Shown: one piece after another, positions 1 through 7,333 of the stretch
How positions within the stretch are numbered: position 1 is the stretch's first letter
Layout of the letters: each line of letters begins with the position of its first letter
Source: an uncultured Porphyromonadaceae bacterium
Lineage (GTDB): Bacteria > Bacteroidota > Bacteroidia > Bacteroidales > Muribaculaceae
Reading direction: 5' to 3'
Assembly: GCA_948467675.1 (NCBI GenBank)
Contig: CAOKFI010000030.1
Coordinates: 1-33,118, forward strand
Length of the DNA stretch: 33,118 nucleotides
The notes under the pieces: generated by a model
Databases searched by the model: none
What the model saw: only the letters and a program-made list of their open reading frames with translations
What the model was told of the DNA's origin: nothing
Program-made: the position numbers and the translations under genes

Positions 1-102
1 AAGTCGCTTGTCAAGTATGGTTTGGAGGAGATTTCAACAATACTTCTGCGTCCGGCTTATACCCCAAAATTCGATGTTTTCAAATTTTTGTCATGTACTT
101 AA
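1..102 (+). CDS. possible C-terminal end of an unidentified protein
   Basis: From base 1 the first forward frame stays open for 33 codons and stops with TAA at 100-102. The translated end contains ISTILLRPAYTP and PKFDVFKFLS, which I do not recognise. The start would lie left of the window. An open frame of 33 codons is easily met by chance, so this is only a possible gene end. It would be convergent with the O-acetyltransferase that ends at 134. I see no clear terminator hairpin between 103 and 133. Confidence 0.2.
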   Translation, partial: KSLVKYGLEEISTILLRPAYTPKFDVFKFLSCT

Positions 103-133
103 ACCTGTCCATTACGAATCAACAGCATAATCA

Positions 134-706
134 TCAAATTGTTTTTATCATTCTGGCCGGGACACCGGCAACCACAGTACGCGGTGCCACATCTTTCGTC
201 ACCACAGCACCGGCTGCGATGACCGCTCCCTCCCCTACTGTGACTCCCGGGAGAATTGTGGCATTAGCTCCTATCCACACTTTATCGCCTATGCGTACCG
301 GAGCAGGAACCATATCGCCCCGCTTATCCGGATCTTCGACATGATTGAGAGTTGCGATCACCGTATTATGACCTATCAGTACATCATCGCCTATCGATAT
401 TCCGCCCTGATCCTGAAACTTGCATCCGGAGTTAAGAAACACACGTTTTCCGAATGTTATATTTTTCCCACAATCAGTATTGAACGGAGGAAACATACGG
501 AATGAGCTGTCAACGGCCTTACCGGTAAGTTCCGACATAAGACCGACCAGCTCGGAATGAGTATGATACTCCCCGTTGATCTGAAGAGTGATCCGTATAG
601 CTTCCTGACTAAGACGATGCATCACATCATGGAGATCCGATCCGGCGGAAACAGACTGGCCGGAGTTCATATAATCAAGAAATTCGGCTGTAGTCATTTC
701 ATCCAT
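134..706 (-). CDS. sugar O-acetyltransferase, maltose/galactoside acetyltransferase family
   Basis: This 190-residue protein belongs to the left-handed beta-helix acetyltransferases (MAT/GAT type), which move an acetyl group from acetyl-CoA to a sugar or related hydroxyl. The N-terminal helical region (about 1-60) is followed by hexapeptide repeats: FGKRVFLNSGCKF near 85-97, GDDVLIGHNTVI near 106-117, and the long run IGDKVWIGANATILPGVTVG near 139-158. The ending GAVVTKDVAPRTVVAGVPA (about 166-184) is the family signature. The likely catalytic histidine is His122 in ATLNH. Length is normal for the family. The start overlaps the end of the upstream hydrolase by 13 nt, so the two are probably co-transcribed and translationally coupled. 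The acceptor sugar cannot be read from sequence. Confidence 0.9.
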   Translation of the reverse strand: MDEMTTAEFLDYMNSGQSVSAGSDLHDVMHRLSQEAIRITLQINGEYHTHSELVGLMSELTGKAVDSSFRMFPPFNTDCGKNITFGKRVFLNSGCKFQDQGGISIGDDVLIGHNTVIATLNHVEDPDKRGDMVPAPVRIGDKVWIGANATILPGVTVGEGAVIAAGAVVTKDVAPRTVVAGVPARMIKTI

Positions 707-1767
707 GTATTAAAAAATCCAGCTATCCTGTCGAATGGAATCTTGTCAAGATTGTCGTAAAGATCGCAATGCGTAGCATCGGCCACAATGAGGAGCTCCT
801 TATTGTCACCATGCAGAAGTCTGAACGCGTCTTCTCCAAAATAGCGTGAATGCGCCTTCTCTCCATGCACAATCATAATGGCACGGTCGAGTTCACCGGC
901 ATATTCGAAGAATCTGAAGTTCATGAACGGCAGAGACGAGGTAATGTTCCATCCGTCGGTTGAATTGCCTGAACGCTCGTGATAACCACGCGGAGTCTTA
1001 TAATATGCATGATAGTCTTTTACAAACTGCGGAGCATCCTCAGGCAACGGATCTACCACGCCTCCGACTCGCTGATATCGACCATTACGGTAGTCCTCGG
1101 TACGCTGAGCGGCAAGGGCGGCCCGGGTCGCATTGCGTTTTTCAGCTGAATTGTCGGCATCGAAATATCCATTGGCTGTCACACGTGTCATATCATACAT
1201 TGTAGCAGCGACAGTGGCTTTGATACGCGGGTCGTTGATGGCAGCCTCGATTGCTATGCCACCCCATCCGCAGATACCCAATATGCCGATTCTGTCGGCA
1301 TCGACATTCGGCTGAACCGAAAGGAAATCGACGGCAGCTGAGAAATCCTCAGTGTTGATGTCGGGCGAAGCCACACGACGAGGCATACCCCCGCTTTCAC
1401 CGGTAAATGACGGATCGAAAGCTATTGTCAGAAAACCTCGTTCGGCAAGCTGCTGGGCATACAGTCCGGAACTTTGCTCCTTGACCGCACCGAACGGACC
1501 GCTTACTGCTATAGCAGGCAGCTTACCTTCCGCATTTTTGGGCATGTACATATCGGCGGCAAGAGTAATGCCGTAGCGATTGACGAAAGTGACTTTACAA
1601 TGATCTACCTTATCGCTTTCAGGAAACACTTTGTCCCATTCCTGAGTCAGAGTCAGATTCTCCACCGGAGCAAACGACGTGTCAGTATTCAAATTGCTTT
1701 CCATACCATGAGAATTTAAAGCTGAGGCGCCTATGATAAGCGCTGACAAAAATAACAATGTTTTCAT
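694..1767 (-). CDS. exported alpha/beta hydrolase with cysteine nucleophile (dienelactone hydrolase / YcjY-like)
   Basis: This 357-residue protein starts with a signal peptide (MKTLLFLSALIIGASA), so it should act in the periplasm. The fold is alpha/beta hydrolase. The nucleophile elbow is GICGWGG, with Cys166 where most relatives have serine, as in dienelactone hydrolase and the YcjY group. The C-terminal histidine is probably His333 in DATHCD. The acid may lie in the MIVHGEKAHS segment near 298-307, but I cannot fix it. The ATG at 1767 is supported by the signal peptide. The promoter box lies only 4 bases upstream, so the message may be leaderless. It leads a two-gene transcript with the acetyltransferase and faces the AraC gene. 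The substrate is unknown. Confidence 0.82.
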   Translation of the reverse strand: MKTLLFLSALIIGASALNSHGMESNLNTDTSFAPVENLTLTQEWDKVFPESDKVDHCKVTFVNRYGITLAADMYMPKNAEGKLPAIAVSGPFGAVKEQSSGLYAQQLAERGFLTIAFDPSFTGESGGMPRRVASPDINTEDFSAAVDFLSVQPNVDADRIGILGICGWGGIAIEAAINDPRIKATVAATMYDMTRVTANGYFDADNSAEKRNATRAALAAQRTEDYRNGRYQRVGGVVDPLPEDAPQFVKDYHAYYKTPRGYHERSGNSTDGWNITSSLPFMNFRFFEYAGELDRAIMIVHGEKAHSRYFGEDAFRLLHGDNKELLIVADATHCDLYDNLDKIPFDRIAGFFNTWMK

Positions 1768-1771
1768 ATTG

Positions 1772-1779
1772 CAAAGATA
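1772..1779 (-). promoter_or_regulatory. TAnnTTTG -7 box for the hydrolase gene
   Basis: On the minus strand the sequence TATCTTTG matches the Bacteroidetes -7 consensus TAnnTTTG. Its last G is at 1772 and the start codon begins at 1767. With normal spacing (TTTG ending at -7) transcription would begin inside or at the ATG, implying a leaderless message. I see no TTTG at -33. Confidence 0.5.
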
Positions 1780-1793
1780 CAGCCTGATCCAGA

Positions 1794-1815
1794 CCGGAAT
1801 TTTACATTATTCCGG
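1794..1815. promoter_or_regulatory. inverted repeat between divergent promoters, candidate operator
   Basis: CCGGAAT (1794-1800) and ATTCCGG (1809-1815) form a perfect 7-bp inverted repeat with an 8-base spacer. The element lies between the hydrolase -7 box and the AraC-gene -7 box, covering roughly the -33 zone of the hydrolase promoter. This is a natural place for a regulator of the divergent pair to bind. That it binds the neighbouring AraC protein is inference; AraC-family proteins often use direct rather than inverted repeats. Confidence 0.35.
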
Positions 1816-1865
1816 AGTTGCTTACCCAAATTACCGACGACTTTAATTTGTTGAAAAATAAGACC

Positions 1866-1873
1866 TAAATTTG
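1866..1873 (+). promoter_or_regulatory. TAnnTTTG -7 box for the AraC-type regulator
   Basis: TAAATTTG matches the Bacteroidetes -7 consensus. The start codon follows at 1878 with only four bases between, the same geometry as the divergent hydrolase (TTTGCAGTATG here, TTTGCAATATG there). A TTTG at 1847-1850 could be a -33 element but its 15-base spacing is short. Confidence 0.55.
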
Positions 1874-1877
1874 CAGT

Positions 1878-2786
1878 ATGGAAAGGCAAACAATAAATCT
1901 CGACTCAATAGACGCATACAACAAACTGTATGGACTGCCGACGCATCACCCGCTTGTGTCAGTAGTAGACCTGAAAAAATCGACACAAGGCGTCAACCAT
2001 GTGCGGATGAAATACGGCGTGTATGCTCTGTTTCTGAAAAACGGCGTATACTGTTCTATAAAATACGGTCGGCGCCATTATGATTACCAGGAGGGATCCG
2101 TAGTCAGTTTCTCTCCCGGACAGATCATAGATGTGGATATGGAGAAACTGGAGATCGGCCCGGACGTAACGGGGCTGATATTTCATCCCGATCTTATATA
2201 CGGTACACCTTTAGGCGACAAGATCGCATCGTTTCACTTCTTCGACTACTCGCAGATGGAGGCGCTCCATCTGTCGGAGGATGAAAGGACGATTTTCACC
2301 GACTGTTTAGACAAGATCCGCAAAGAAGCAGAACATCCTGTCGACCACCATTCGGCTGCACTGCTTTCGGCCAACATACAGCTGCTACTGGAATATCTTC
2401 ACCGGTTCTACGACAGACAGTTCATAACACGTCACAAAGTCAACTCCGATGTAGTGGCTCAGTTCGAACGCAATCTCAAAGAATATTATGACCGCGACAT
2501 CCACAAAGACATGATGCCATCGGTAGCCTATTTCGCAGATCTGGCCAGCCTTTCGCCAAGCTATTTCGGCGATCTTATAAAAAAAGAAACCGGAATCACA
2601 GCCAAAGAAATGATCTCACAGCATTTGGTATCGGTAGCCAAACACAGGCTCGCAACATCATCCGACGACATCAGTATAATAGCCTACGACCTTGGTTTCC
2701 AGTATCCGGCACACTTCACAAGACTATTCAAAAGAGTTACCGGACAGAGTCCGAGGCAATACAGAGATCTTATCGGACAAAACTAA
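1878..2786 (+). CDS. AraC-family transcriptional regulator
   Basis: This is a 302-residue DNA-binding regulator. The N-terminal part (about 1-180) is a cupin-like sensing domain, with SVVSFSPGQIIDVD near 77-90 as a typical AraC-binding-domain strand. The C-terminal part (about 195-300) holds the two helix-turn-helix motifs of AraC/XylS proteins. The first includes YFADLASLSPSYFGDLIKKE and the second ISIIAYDLGFQYPAHFTRLF, followed by KRVTGQSPRQYR. The ATG at 1878 sits directly behind a -7 box, and the next methionine would remove part of the sensing domain, so this start is favoured. It is divergent from the hydrolase and is followed after 20 bases by the CMD and cupin genes, which it likely controls. 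The effector is unknown. Confidence 0.92.
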   Translation: MERQTINLDSIDAYNKLYGLPTHHPLVSVVDLKKSTQGVNHVRMKYGVYALFLKNGVYCSIKYGRRHYDYQEGSVVSFSPGQIIDVDMEKLEIGPDVTGLIFHPDLIYGTPLGDKIASFHFFDYSQMEALHLSEDERTIFTDCLDKIRKEAEHPVDHHSAALLSANIQLLLEYLHRFYDRQFITRHKVNSDVVAQFERNLKEYYDRDIHKDMMPSVAYFADLASLSPSYFGDLIKKETGITAKEMISQHLVSVAKHRLATSSDDISIIAYDLGFQYPAHFTRLFKRVTGQSPRQYRDLIGQN

Positions 2787-2806
2787 ACGCAGTCATTCCC
2801 AATACA

Positions 2807-3214
2807 ATGAACAGGATTCTAATCAAGGCAGCAATCGCATTATCAATATTCACACCGGCCATGACAAAAGCAGAAAAAATAATCCAGACAGCAGGCCACG
2901 ACCAGCTCGGCGACTTCGCCCCTGAATTCGCACACCTTAATGACGACATACTGTTCGGCGAAGTCTGGAGCCACAACGACCTGCTCAGTCTTCGTGACAG
3001 AAGTCTCGTGACAATCACCTCCCTCATAAGCCAAGGAATAACCGACAATTCACTGACATATCATCTTCAGACGGCACGCAAAAACGGCATCACACGAACC
3101 GAGATCGCCGAGATCATAACCCACATAGCCTTTTATGCCGGATGGCCAAAAGCCTGGGCTGCATTCAACCAGGCTAAAAACGTATGGGCCGACGATGCGG
3201 TCGGCGACGATTGA
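2807..3214 (+). CDS. exported carboxymuconolactone decarboxylase (CMD) family protein
   Basis: This 135-residue protein has an N-terminal signal peptide (ILIKAAIALSIFTPAMTKA) and one CMD/AhpD-fold domain. The family hallmarks are RDRSLVTITSLISQG (about 66-80) and IAEIITHIAFYAGWPKAW (about 100-117), as in gamma-carboxymuconolactone decarboxylases. There is no cysteine in the whole protein, so it cannot work as an AhpD-type CxxC peroxidase partner. Periplasmic export is unusual for the family. It sits 20 bases after the AraC gene and 21 bases before the cupin gene. CMD-cupin pairs next to AraC regulators are common in gut bacteria, usually with unknown substrates. Its true reaction cannot be named. 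Confidence 0.87.
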   Translation: MNRILIKAAIALSIFTPAMTKAEKIIQTAGHDQLGDFAPEFAHLNDDILFGEVWSHNDLLSLRDRSLVTITSLISQGITDNSLTYHLQTARKNGITRTEIAEIITHIAFYAGWPKAWAAFNQAKNVWADDAVGDD

Positions 3215-3235
3215 AAAGCCACATTCCAGCGTTCG

Positions 3236-3625
3236 ATGATATTTCCTATCGGCGAACCCAACACCGCCTATGGGAAATATTTCACCGGTCAGAGCTATCT
3301 CGCCCCGATATCGACCGAACAGATACCATTCTTCAACGTGACATTCGAACCGCGATGCCGCAACAACTGGCACATACACAAAGCCACAAATGGCGGCGGC
3401 CAGATGCTGGTAGGCATAGCCGGACGCGGATGGTATCAGGAAGAAGGGAAACCTGCTCAGGAGATACTTCCAGGAACGATAATACACATACCGGCCAACG
3501 TGAAACACTGGCACGGAGCAGCCTCAGACAGCTGGTTCGCCCATCTGGCATTCGAGATTTCGGGCGAAAATACCGCAACAGAATGGTCAGAGCCAGTGAC
3601 TGACGAGGAATACGAGAAACTTTAA
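3236..3625 (+). CDS. small cupin-domain protein
   Basis: This 129-residue single-domain cupin has no signal peptide. The metal-binding motifs are visible: NNWHIHKATNGGGQML gives His46, His48 and Gln56, and NVKHWHGA gives His91 and His93. Such sites usually bind Fe, Mn or Zn. It follows the CMD gene by 21 bases and is probably the last gene of the AraC-CMD-cupin transcript. In many bacteria this type of cupin is paired with, or fused to, a CMD domain, so the two products may work on the same small molecule. The CMD protein is predicted to be exported and this one is not, which argues against a simple complex. No clear terminator follows. Confidence 0.88.
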   Translation: MIFPIGEPNTAYGKYFTGQSYLAPISTEQIPFFNVTFEPRCRNNWHIHKATNGGGQMLVGIAGRGWYQEEGKPAQEILPGTIIHIPANVKHWHGAASDSWFAHLAFEISGENTATEWSEPVTDEEYEKL

Positions 3626-3704
3626 ACATCACGGTCGCCCACACTATACCGTCTATCTTAGATACTATAACGTTGTACACCTGCAATAAGAGACAGACAA
3701 CGGT

Positions 3705-3716
3705 ATTTTGCAAAAT
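3705..3716. promoter_or_regulatory. 12-bp palindrome upstream of the glucokinase-like gene
   Basis: ATTTTGCAAAAT is a perfect palindrome about 50-60 bases upstream of the predicted transcription start of the ROK gene. It could be a regulator site. AT-rich palindromes of this size also occur by chance, so support is weak. Confidence 0.25.
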
Positions 3717-3753
3717 TTCACATCCGTGTTAATCCAACAACCGGAATTGTTTT

Positions 3754-3761
3754 TATCTTTG
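3754..3761 (+). promoter_or_regulatory. TAnnTTTG -7 box for the ROK/glucokinase-like gene
   Basis: TATCTTTG matches the Bacteroidetes -7 consensus. The predicted start of transcription near 3768 gives a leader of about 27 bases before the ATG at 3795. No TTTG at the expected -33 position. Confidence 0.6.
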
Positions 3762-3794
3762 CAATCTACAATTCTCTAACAAAAATTTAACATC

Positions 3795-4808
3795 ATGAGT
3801 AAACCTTACGTTCTCGGTATCGATATAGGCGGCACAAACACCGTATTCGGCATTGTCGATGCCCGAGGAGCTGTGATCGCAAGTTCCTCCATCAAAACCC
3901 GAAAGCACAACAACATCACCGACTATATCGACGAACTTCACACCGAGATAATCCGGATGCTGGAGCAGAATGATGCCGTAGACAAAATACACGGCATAGG
4001 CATAGGCGCTCCCAATGCCAACTATTTCACCGGTATTATCGAAGACGGAGTAAACCTGCCGTGGCCCACACCCATTCCGTTGGCTCAACTTGTAAGTGAT
4101 AAATTCGGCATCCCGTGCGCGATCACCAACGATGCCAATGCCGCAGCAATAGGCGAAATGACTTATGGAGCAGCACGCGGTCTCAAAGATTTTATCATGA
4201 TCACGCTCGGTACTGGCGTAGGCAGCGGTATAGTCATCAACGGACAGATGGTCTACGGTCATGACGGCTTCGCCGGCGAACTCGGTCATGTGATCGTGAA
4301 GCGCAACAACGGCCGCCTCTGCGGTTGCGGCCGTGCAGGCTGCCTCGAGACATATTGCTCTGCGACAGGCGTAGCCCGCACTGCACGCGAGTTTCTCGAA
4401 ATCCGCCCCGAAGACTCTCTGCTCCGAAATATTCCAATAGAGGAAATAACATCGAAAGATGTTTATGAAGCAGCCATATCAGGCGACAAGCTGGCTCAGG
4501 AAATATTCGAGTATACCGGAACCATCCTTGGCGAAGCATTCGCCGACTTCACGGTATTCTCATCGCCGGAAGCCATAATTCTGTTCGGCGGCCTTGCCAA
4601 ATCAGGCGAACTCCTGCTCAAACCGATACGCACGGCTATGGAGAAAAATATGCTCGGCGTATTCAAAGGCAAAGTAAAAGTACTCCTTAGCGAGCTTAAA
4701 GAAGCCGATGCTGCTGTGTTAGGAGCCAGCGCATTAGGCTGGGAAGCCAAACCGATGGTAACAATAGTACCTCCGGCAGTGACCCCAGGCAATACGATCC
4801 AGGCATAA
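3795..4808 (+). CDS. ROK-family sugar kinase, probably glucokinase
   Basis: This is a 337-residue ROK (repressor/ORF/kinase) protein without a DNA-binding N-terminus, so it is a kinase. The ATP-binding DIGGTN motif lies at 10-15. ITNDANAAAIGE carries the likely catalytic Asp113. GTGVGSGIVINGQ starts the second lobe. The ROK zinc site is complete: His165 in GELGHVIV, then Cys176, Cys178 and Cys183 in CGCGRAGCLE. Length and motifs fit bacterial glucokinases, which phosphorylate glucose with ATP for glycolysis. N-acetylglucosamine, N-acetylmannosamine or fructose kinase activity is possible within ROK and cannot be excluded. It has its own promoter and a terminator hairpin at 4832-4881, so it appears monocistronic. 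Confidence 0.9.
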   Translation: MSKPYVLGIDIGGTNTVFGIVDARGAVIASSSIKTRKHNNITDYIDELHTEIIRMLEQNDAVDKIHGIGIGAPNANYFTGIIEDGVNLPWPTPIPLAQLVSDKFGIPCAITNDANAAAIGEMTYGAARGLKDFIMITLGTGVGSGIVINGQMVYGHDGFAGELGHVIVKRNNGRLCGCGRAGCLETYCSATGVARTAREFLEIRPEDSLLRNIPIEEITSKDVYEAAISGDKLAQEIFEYTGTILGEAFADFTVFSSPEAIILFGGLAKSGELLLKPIRTAMEKNMLGVFKGKVKVLLSELKEADAAVLGASALGWEAKPMVTIVPPAVTPGNTIQA

Positions 4809-4831
4809 ATAACGGTCAATTATAAATAATG

Positions 4832-4881
4832 TCGAATAAGGCCGGGCTGACAATACGAGGCTCGGTCTTATTCGATATTTT
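4832..4881 (+). terminator. rho-independent-type terminator after the ROK gene
   Basis: TCGAATAAGGCCGGGC (4832-4847) pairs with GCTCGGTCTTATTCGA (4860-4875): 16 pairs, two of them G-U, with a 12-base loop. A TATTTTT tract follows at once. Its T-run also forms part of the first -7 box of the biotin operon, so the terminator and next promoter share sequence. Confidence 0.75.
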
Positions 4882-4893
4882 TGCGTATTTTTG
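4876..4893 (+). promoter_or_regulatory. tandem TAnnTTTG -7 boxes for the biotin operon
   Basis: TATTTTTG occurs at 4876-4883 and again at 4886-4893, as a 10-bp tandem repeat, one helical turn apart. The second box gives a predicted start near 4900 and a 26-base leader to bioA. No TTTG lies at -33 for either box. A perfect ACACGTGT palindrome at 4910-4917 sits just after the predicted start and might be an operator. I see no classic BirA operator. Confidence 0.5.
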
Positions 4894-4925
4894 CATCTGA
4901 AAATCGCTAACACGTGTAACCCGAA

Positions 4926-6218
4926 ATGCAAGATAACAAAAATTTCGACGCGTGGGATCGCGAACACCTGTGGCATCCCTATACCTCAACCATCGATCCG
5001 CTCCCATGCTATAAAGTCGTCTCAGCCTCTGGCTGCCGTATCCGTCTGGCTGACGGCACGGATCTGATAGACGGTATGTCGTCGTGGTGGGCAGTGATCC
5101 ACGGCTATAACAATCCGGCAATCAACGAAGCCGCGAACAATCAGCTCCATAAAATGTCGCACGTGATGTTCGGAGGCCTCACACACGAACCGGCCATAGA
5201 ACTCGGCAAACTGCTGTTGGCAATGGCACCGGAACGCATGCACAACATATTCTACGCCGATTCCGGATCCGTAGCCGTCGAAGTAGCAATGAAAATGGCT
5301 GTGCAGGCATCGGTATCACGCTCCGGATCCCACGCCAAGACCAATTTTCTGACCGTCCGTTCAGGCTATCACGGCGATACATGGAACGCGATGAGTGTGT
5401 GCGATCCCGTGACCGGCATGCACGGAGCTTTCGGATCCGCACTCCCTGTGCGCTTCTTTGCCGACGCCCCGGAAATCCCATTCGACGGTGAATGGAAACC
5501 CGAGGCCATACAGCCAATAGAATCACTGATCCGCGCAAATGCCGGAACACTGGCGGCTGTGATTCTGGAGCCGATCGTGCAAGGTGCAGGCGGTATGCGG
5601 TTTTACCACCCGCAATATCTGCGCGAACTGCGACGTATCTGCGATGAGCTCGGCATATATCTCATATTCGACGAGATCGCAACAGGATTCTGGCGGACCG
5701 GCCGTTGCTTCGCATGCGAACACGCAGGAGTGACACCCGATATCATGTGTATCGGCAAAGGGCTTACTGCCGGATACATGACGATGAGCGCAGTGCTTAC
5801 GACCAAGGAAGTAGCCGATACCATATCACGCGGCGAAGCCGGTGTGATGATGCACGGGCCTACATTCATGGCCAATCCTATGGCCTGCGCTATAGCTATA
5901 GCATCGTTGCGTCTGCTCAACGCGCAGGACATGAAATGCCGCATAGCCCATATAGAGACTGAGATAAAACGCCATATATACGCAGCCGCCAAACTGCCTG
6001 ACGTAAAGGATGTGAGAGTGCTCGGCGCAATAGGTGTGATCGAAATGAACGATCCTGTGAATGTAGGCATATTCCAGCGCAAATGCGTGGAACACGGAAT
6101 ATGGGTGCGCCCGTTCGGACGCAATGTCTATATCATGCCTCCATATATAATAACGGACGAAGATCTGCAGACACTCATAACCGGCATGATCGATATCATA
6201 AGCGAACCACTGAAATGA
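4926..6218 (+). CDS. bioA: adenosylmethionine-8-amino-7-oxononanoate aminotransferase
   Basis: BioA is the PLP enzyme that transaminates 7-keto-8-aminopelargonate to 7,8-diaminopelargonate, with S-adenosylmethionine as amino donor in most species. The protein has 430 residues, the usual length. The N-terminus [12 protein letters not shown] is a BioA hallmark, followed by [18 protein letters not shown] (substrate pocket). The cofactor-binding aspartate lies in [15 protein letters not shown]. Lys278 in [10 protein letters not shown] is the predicted Schiff-base lysine. [13 protein letters not shown] and [15 protein letters not shown] complete the class III aminotransferase pattern. It heads the biotin operon behind the tandem -7 boxes, and its TGA overlaps the ATG of bioF (ATGA). 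Confidence 0.97.
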   Translation: MQDNKNFDAWDREHLWHPYTSTIDPLPCYKVVSASGCRIRLADGTDLIDGMSSWWAVIHGYNNPAINEAANNQLHKMSHVMFGGLTHEPAIELGKLLLAMAPERMHNIFYADSGSVAVEVAMKMAVQASVSRSGSHAKTNFLTVRSGYHGDTWNAMSVCDPVTGMHGAFGSALPVRFFADAPEIPFDGEWKPEAIQPIESLIRANAGTLAAVILEPIVQGAGGMRFYHPQYLRELRRICDELGIYLIFDEIATGFWRTGRCFACEHAGVTPDIMCIGKGLTAGYMTMSAVLTTKEVADTISRGEAGVMMHGPTFMANPMACAIAIASLRLLNAQDMKCRIAHIETEIKRHIYAAAKLPDVKDVRVLGAIGVIEMNDPVNVGIFQRKCVEHGIWVRPFGRNVYIMPPYIITDEDLQTLITGMIDIISEPLK

Positions 6219-7333
6219 ATATCGGCAAACAGCTTCAGGAACTAAAAGAGCGCGGAAACTTCCGTTCCATACCTGATCAGGCTCCGGATAACCTGACAGA
6301 CCTGTCGAGCAATGACTATTTAGGACTCGGCACCGACCAATCATTACGTATGAGATTTCTGGAAACTGCCGAATGCCTCAACACACCGTTCACATCATCG
6401 GCATCACGTCTGCTTGCCGGACAACAGTCAGAGTATCATGCGCTGGAGCATTTATTGTCAGTTCTGTACCATCGGCCGGTACTGCTGATGAACAGCGGAT
6501 ACCATGCCAACACAGGAACGATACCGGCGCTTTCTGACGGAGCCAGGACTCTCATAGTAGCCGACAGGCTGGTTCATGCAAGCATAATAGACGGAATTAT
6601 ATTAAGCCGCGCTCCGTTCGAGCGTTTCCGACACAACGATACGAAACACCTGGCAAGCATACTCGACAAGCATGCCAGGGATTATGAACGTGTGATAATA
6701 GTGACTGAGTCTGTCTTCAGCATGGACGGAGACAAAGCGCCATTGGAACGAATAGCCGAACTGCGACGAGAATATCCCAACTCACTGCTATATGTAGATG
6801 AAGCCCACGCTTTCGGAGTAGAGGGGAGTCAAGGTCTTGGCCTGGCACAAGATATACCGGATGCCGACGTCATAATAGGAACATTCGGCAAAGCATGCGC
6901 CTCAGTCGGAGCTTTCGTTGCCGTCAGAAATAACGACCTCCGCGATCTGATGGTAAACAGGGCTCGAAGTTTCATATTCTCGACCGCTCTTCCTCCAATA
7001 AATTGCGCATGGACCACGTTCGTAATAGAACGTATGGTCAATATGGATACCGAACGCGATCACCTGCGTTCGCTCGCGGCTCAACTCCATGAAATTCTAT
7101 CCCCTATGTCGGTTACGCCGATAGAGCCAAGCCATATACAGCCACTGGTAACAGGCGATGCCCGAAAAGCGGTAGAGCTATCGAGTCGACTCCGCGACGA
7201 AGGGTTTCAGGTGCTTCCAATCCGCACACCCACAGTTCCTGCCGGCACCGAACGTCTACGCTTCAGCCTTAGTGCGGCATTATCCAGCACCGACATATCA
7301 CGCCTCGGGAGCGTACTTACCTCACTTATATGA
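6215..7333 (+). CDS. bioF: 8-amino-7-oxononanoate synthase
   Basis: BioF condenses pimeloyl-ACP (or pimeloyl-CoA) with L-alanine to give 7-keto-8-aminopelargonate, using PLP. The chosen start overlaps the bioA stop as ATGA and gives 372 residues, normal for the family. A longer open frame begins at 6083 but lies inside bioA. Family motifs are [10 protein letters not shown] near 30-39, [56 protein letters not shown], and [13 protein letters not shown] with the PLP lysine at Lys226. It is translationally coupled to bioA upstream and to the bioG/bioC fusion downstream. Confidence 0.95.
   Translation: MNIGKQLQELKERGNFRSIPDQAPDNLTDLSSNDYLGLGTDQSLRMRFLETAECLNTPFTSSASRLLAGQQSEYHALEHLLSVLYHRPVLLMNSGYHANTGTIPALSDGARTLIVADRLVHASIIDGIILSRAPFERFRHNDTKHLASILDKHARDYERVIIVTESVFSMDGDKAPLERIAELRREYPNSLLYVDEAHAFGVEGSQGLGLAQDIPDADVIIGTFGKACASVGAFVAVRNNDLRDLMVNRARSFIFSTALPPINCAWTTFVIERMVNMDTERDHLRSLAAQLHEILSPMSVTPIEPSHIQPLVTGDARKAVELSSRLRDEGFQVLPIRTPTVPAGTERLRFSLSAALSSTDISRLGSVLTSLI

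Noticed and set aside
4809-4925. Classic BirA operator (TTGTAAACC / GGTTTACAA) before the biotin operon
   Set aside because: Searched for by eye in the gap; only an unrelated ACACGTGT palindrome was found.
6083-6214. Upstream extension of the bioF frame
   Set aside because: It lies inside bioA in another frame; the ATGA overlap at 6215 matches the other biotin junctions and the normal BioF N-terminus.
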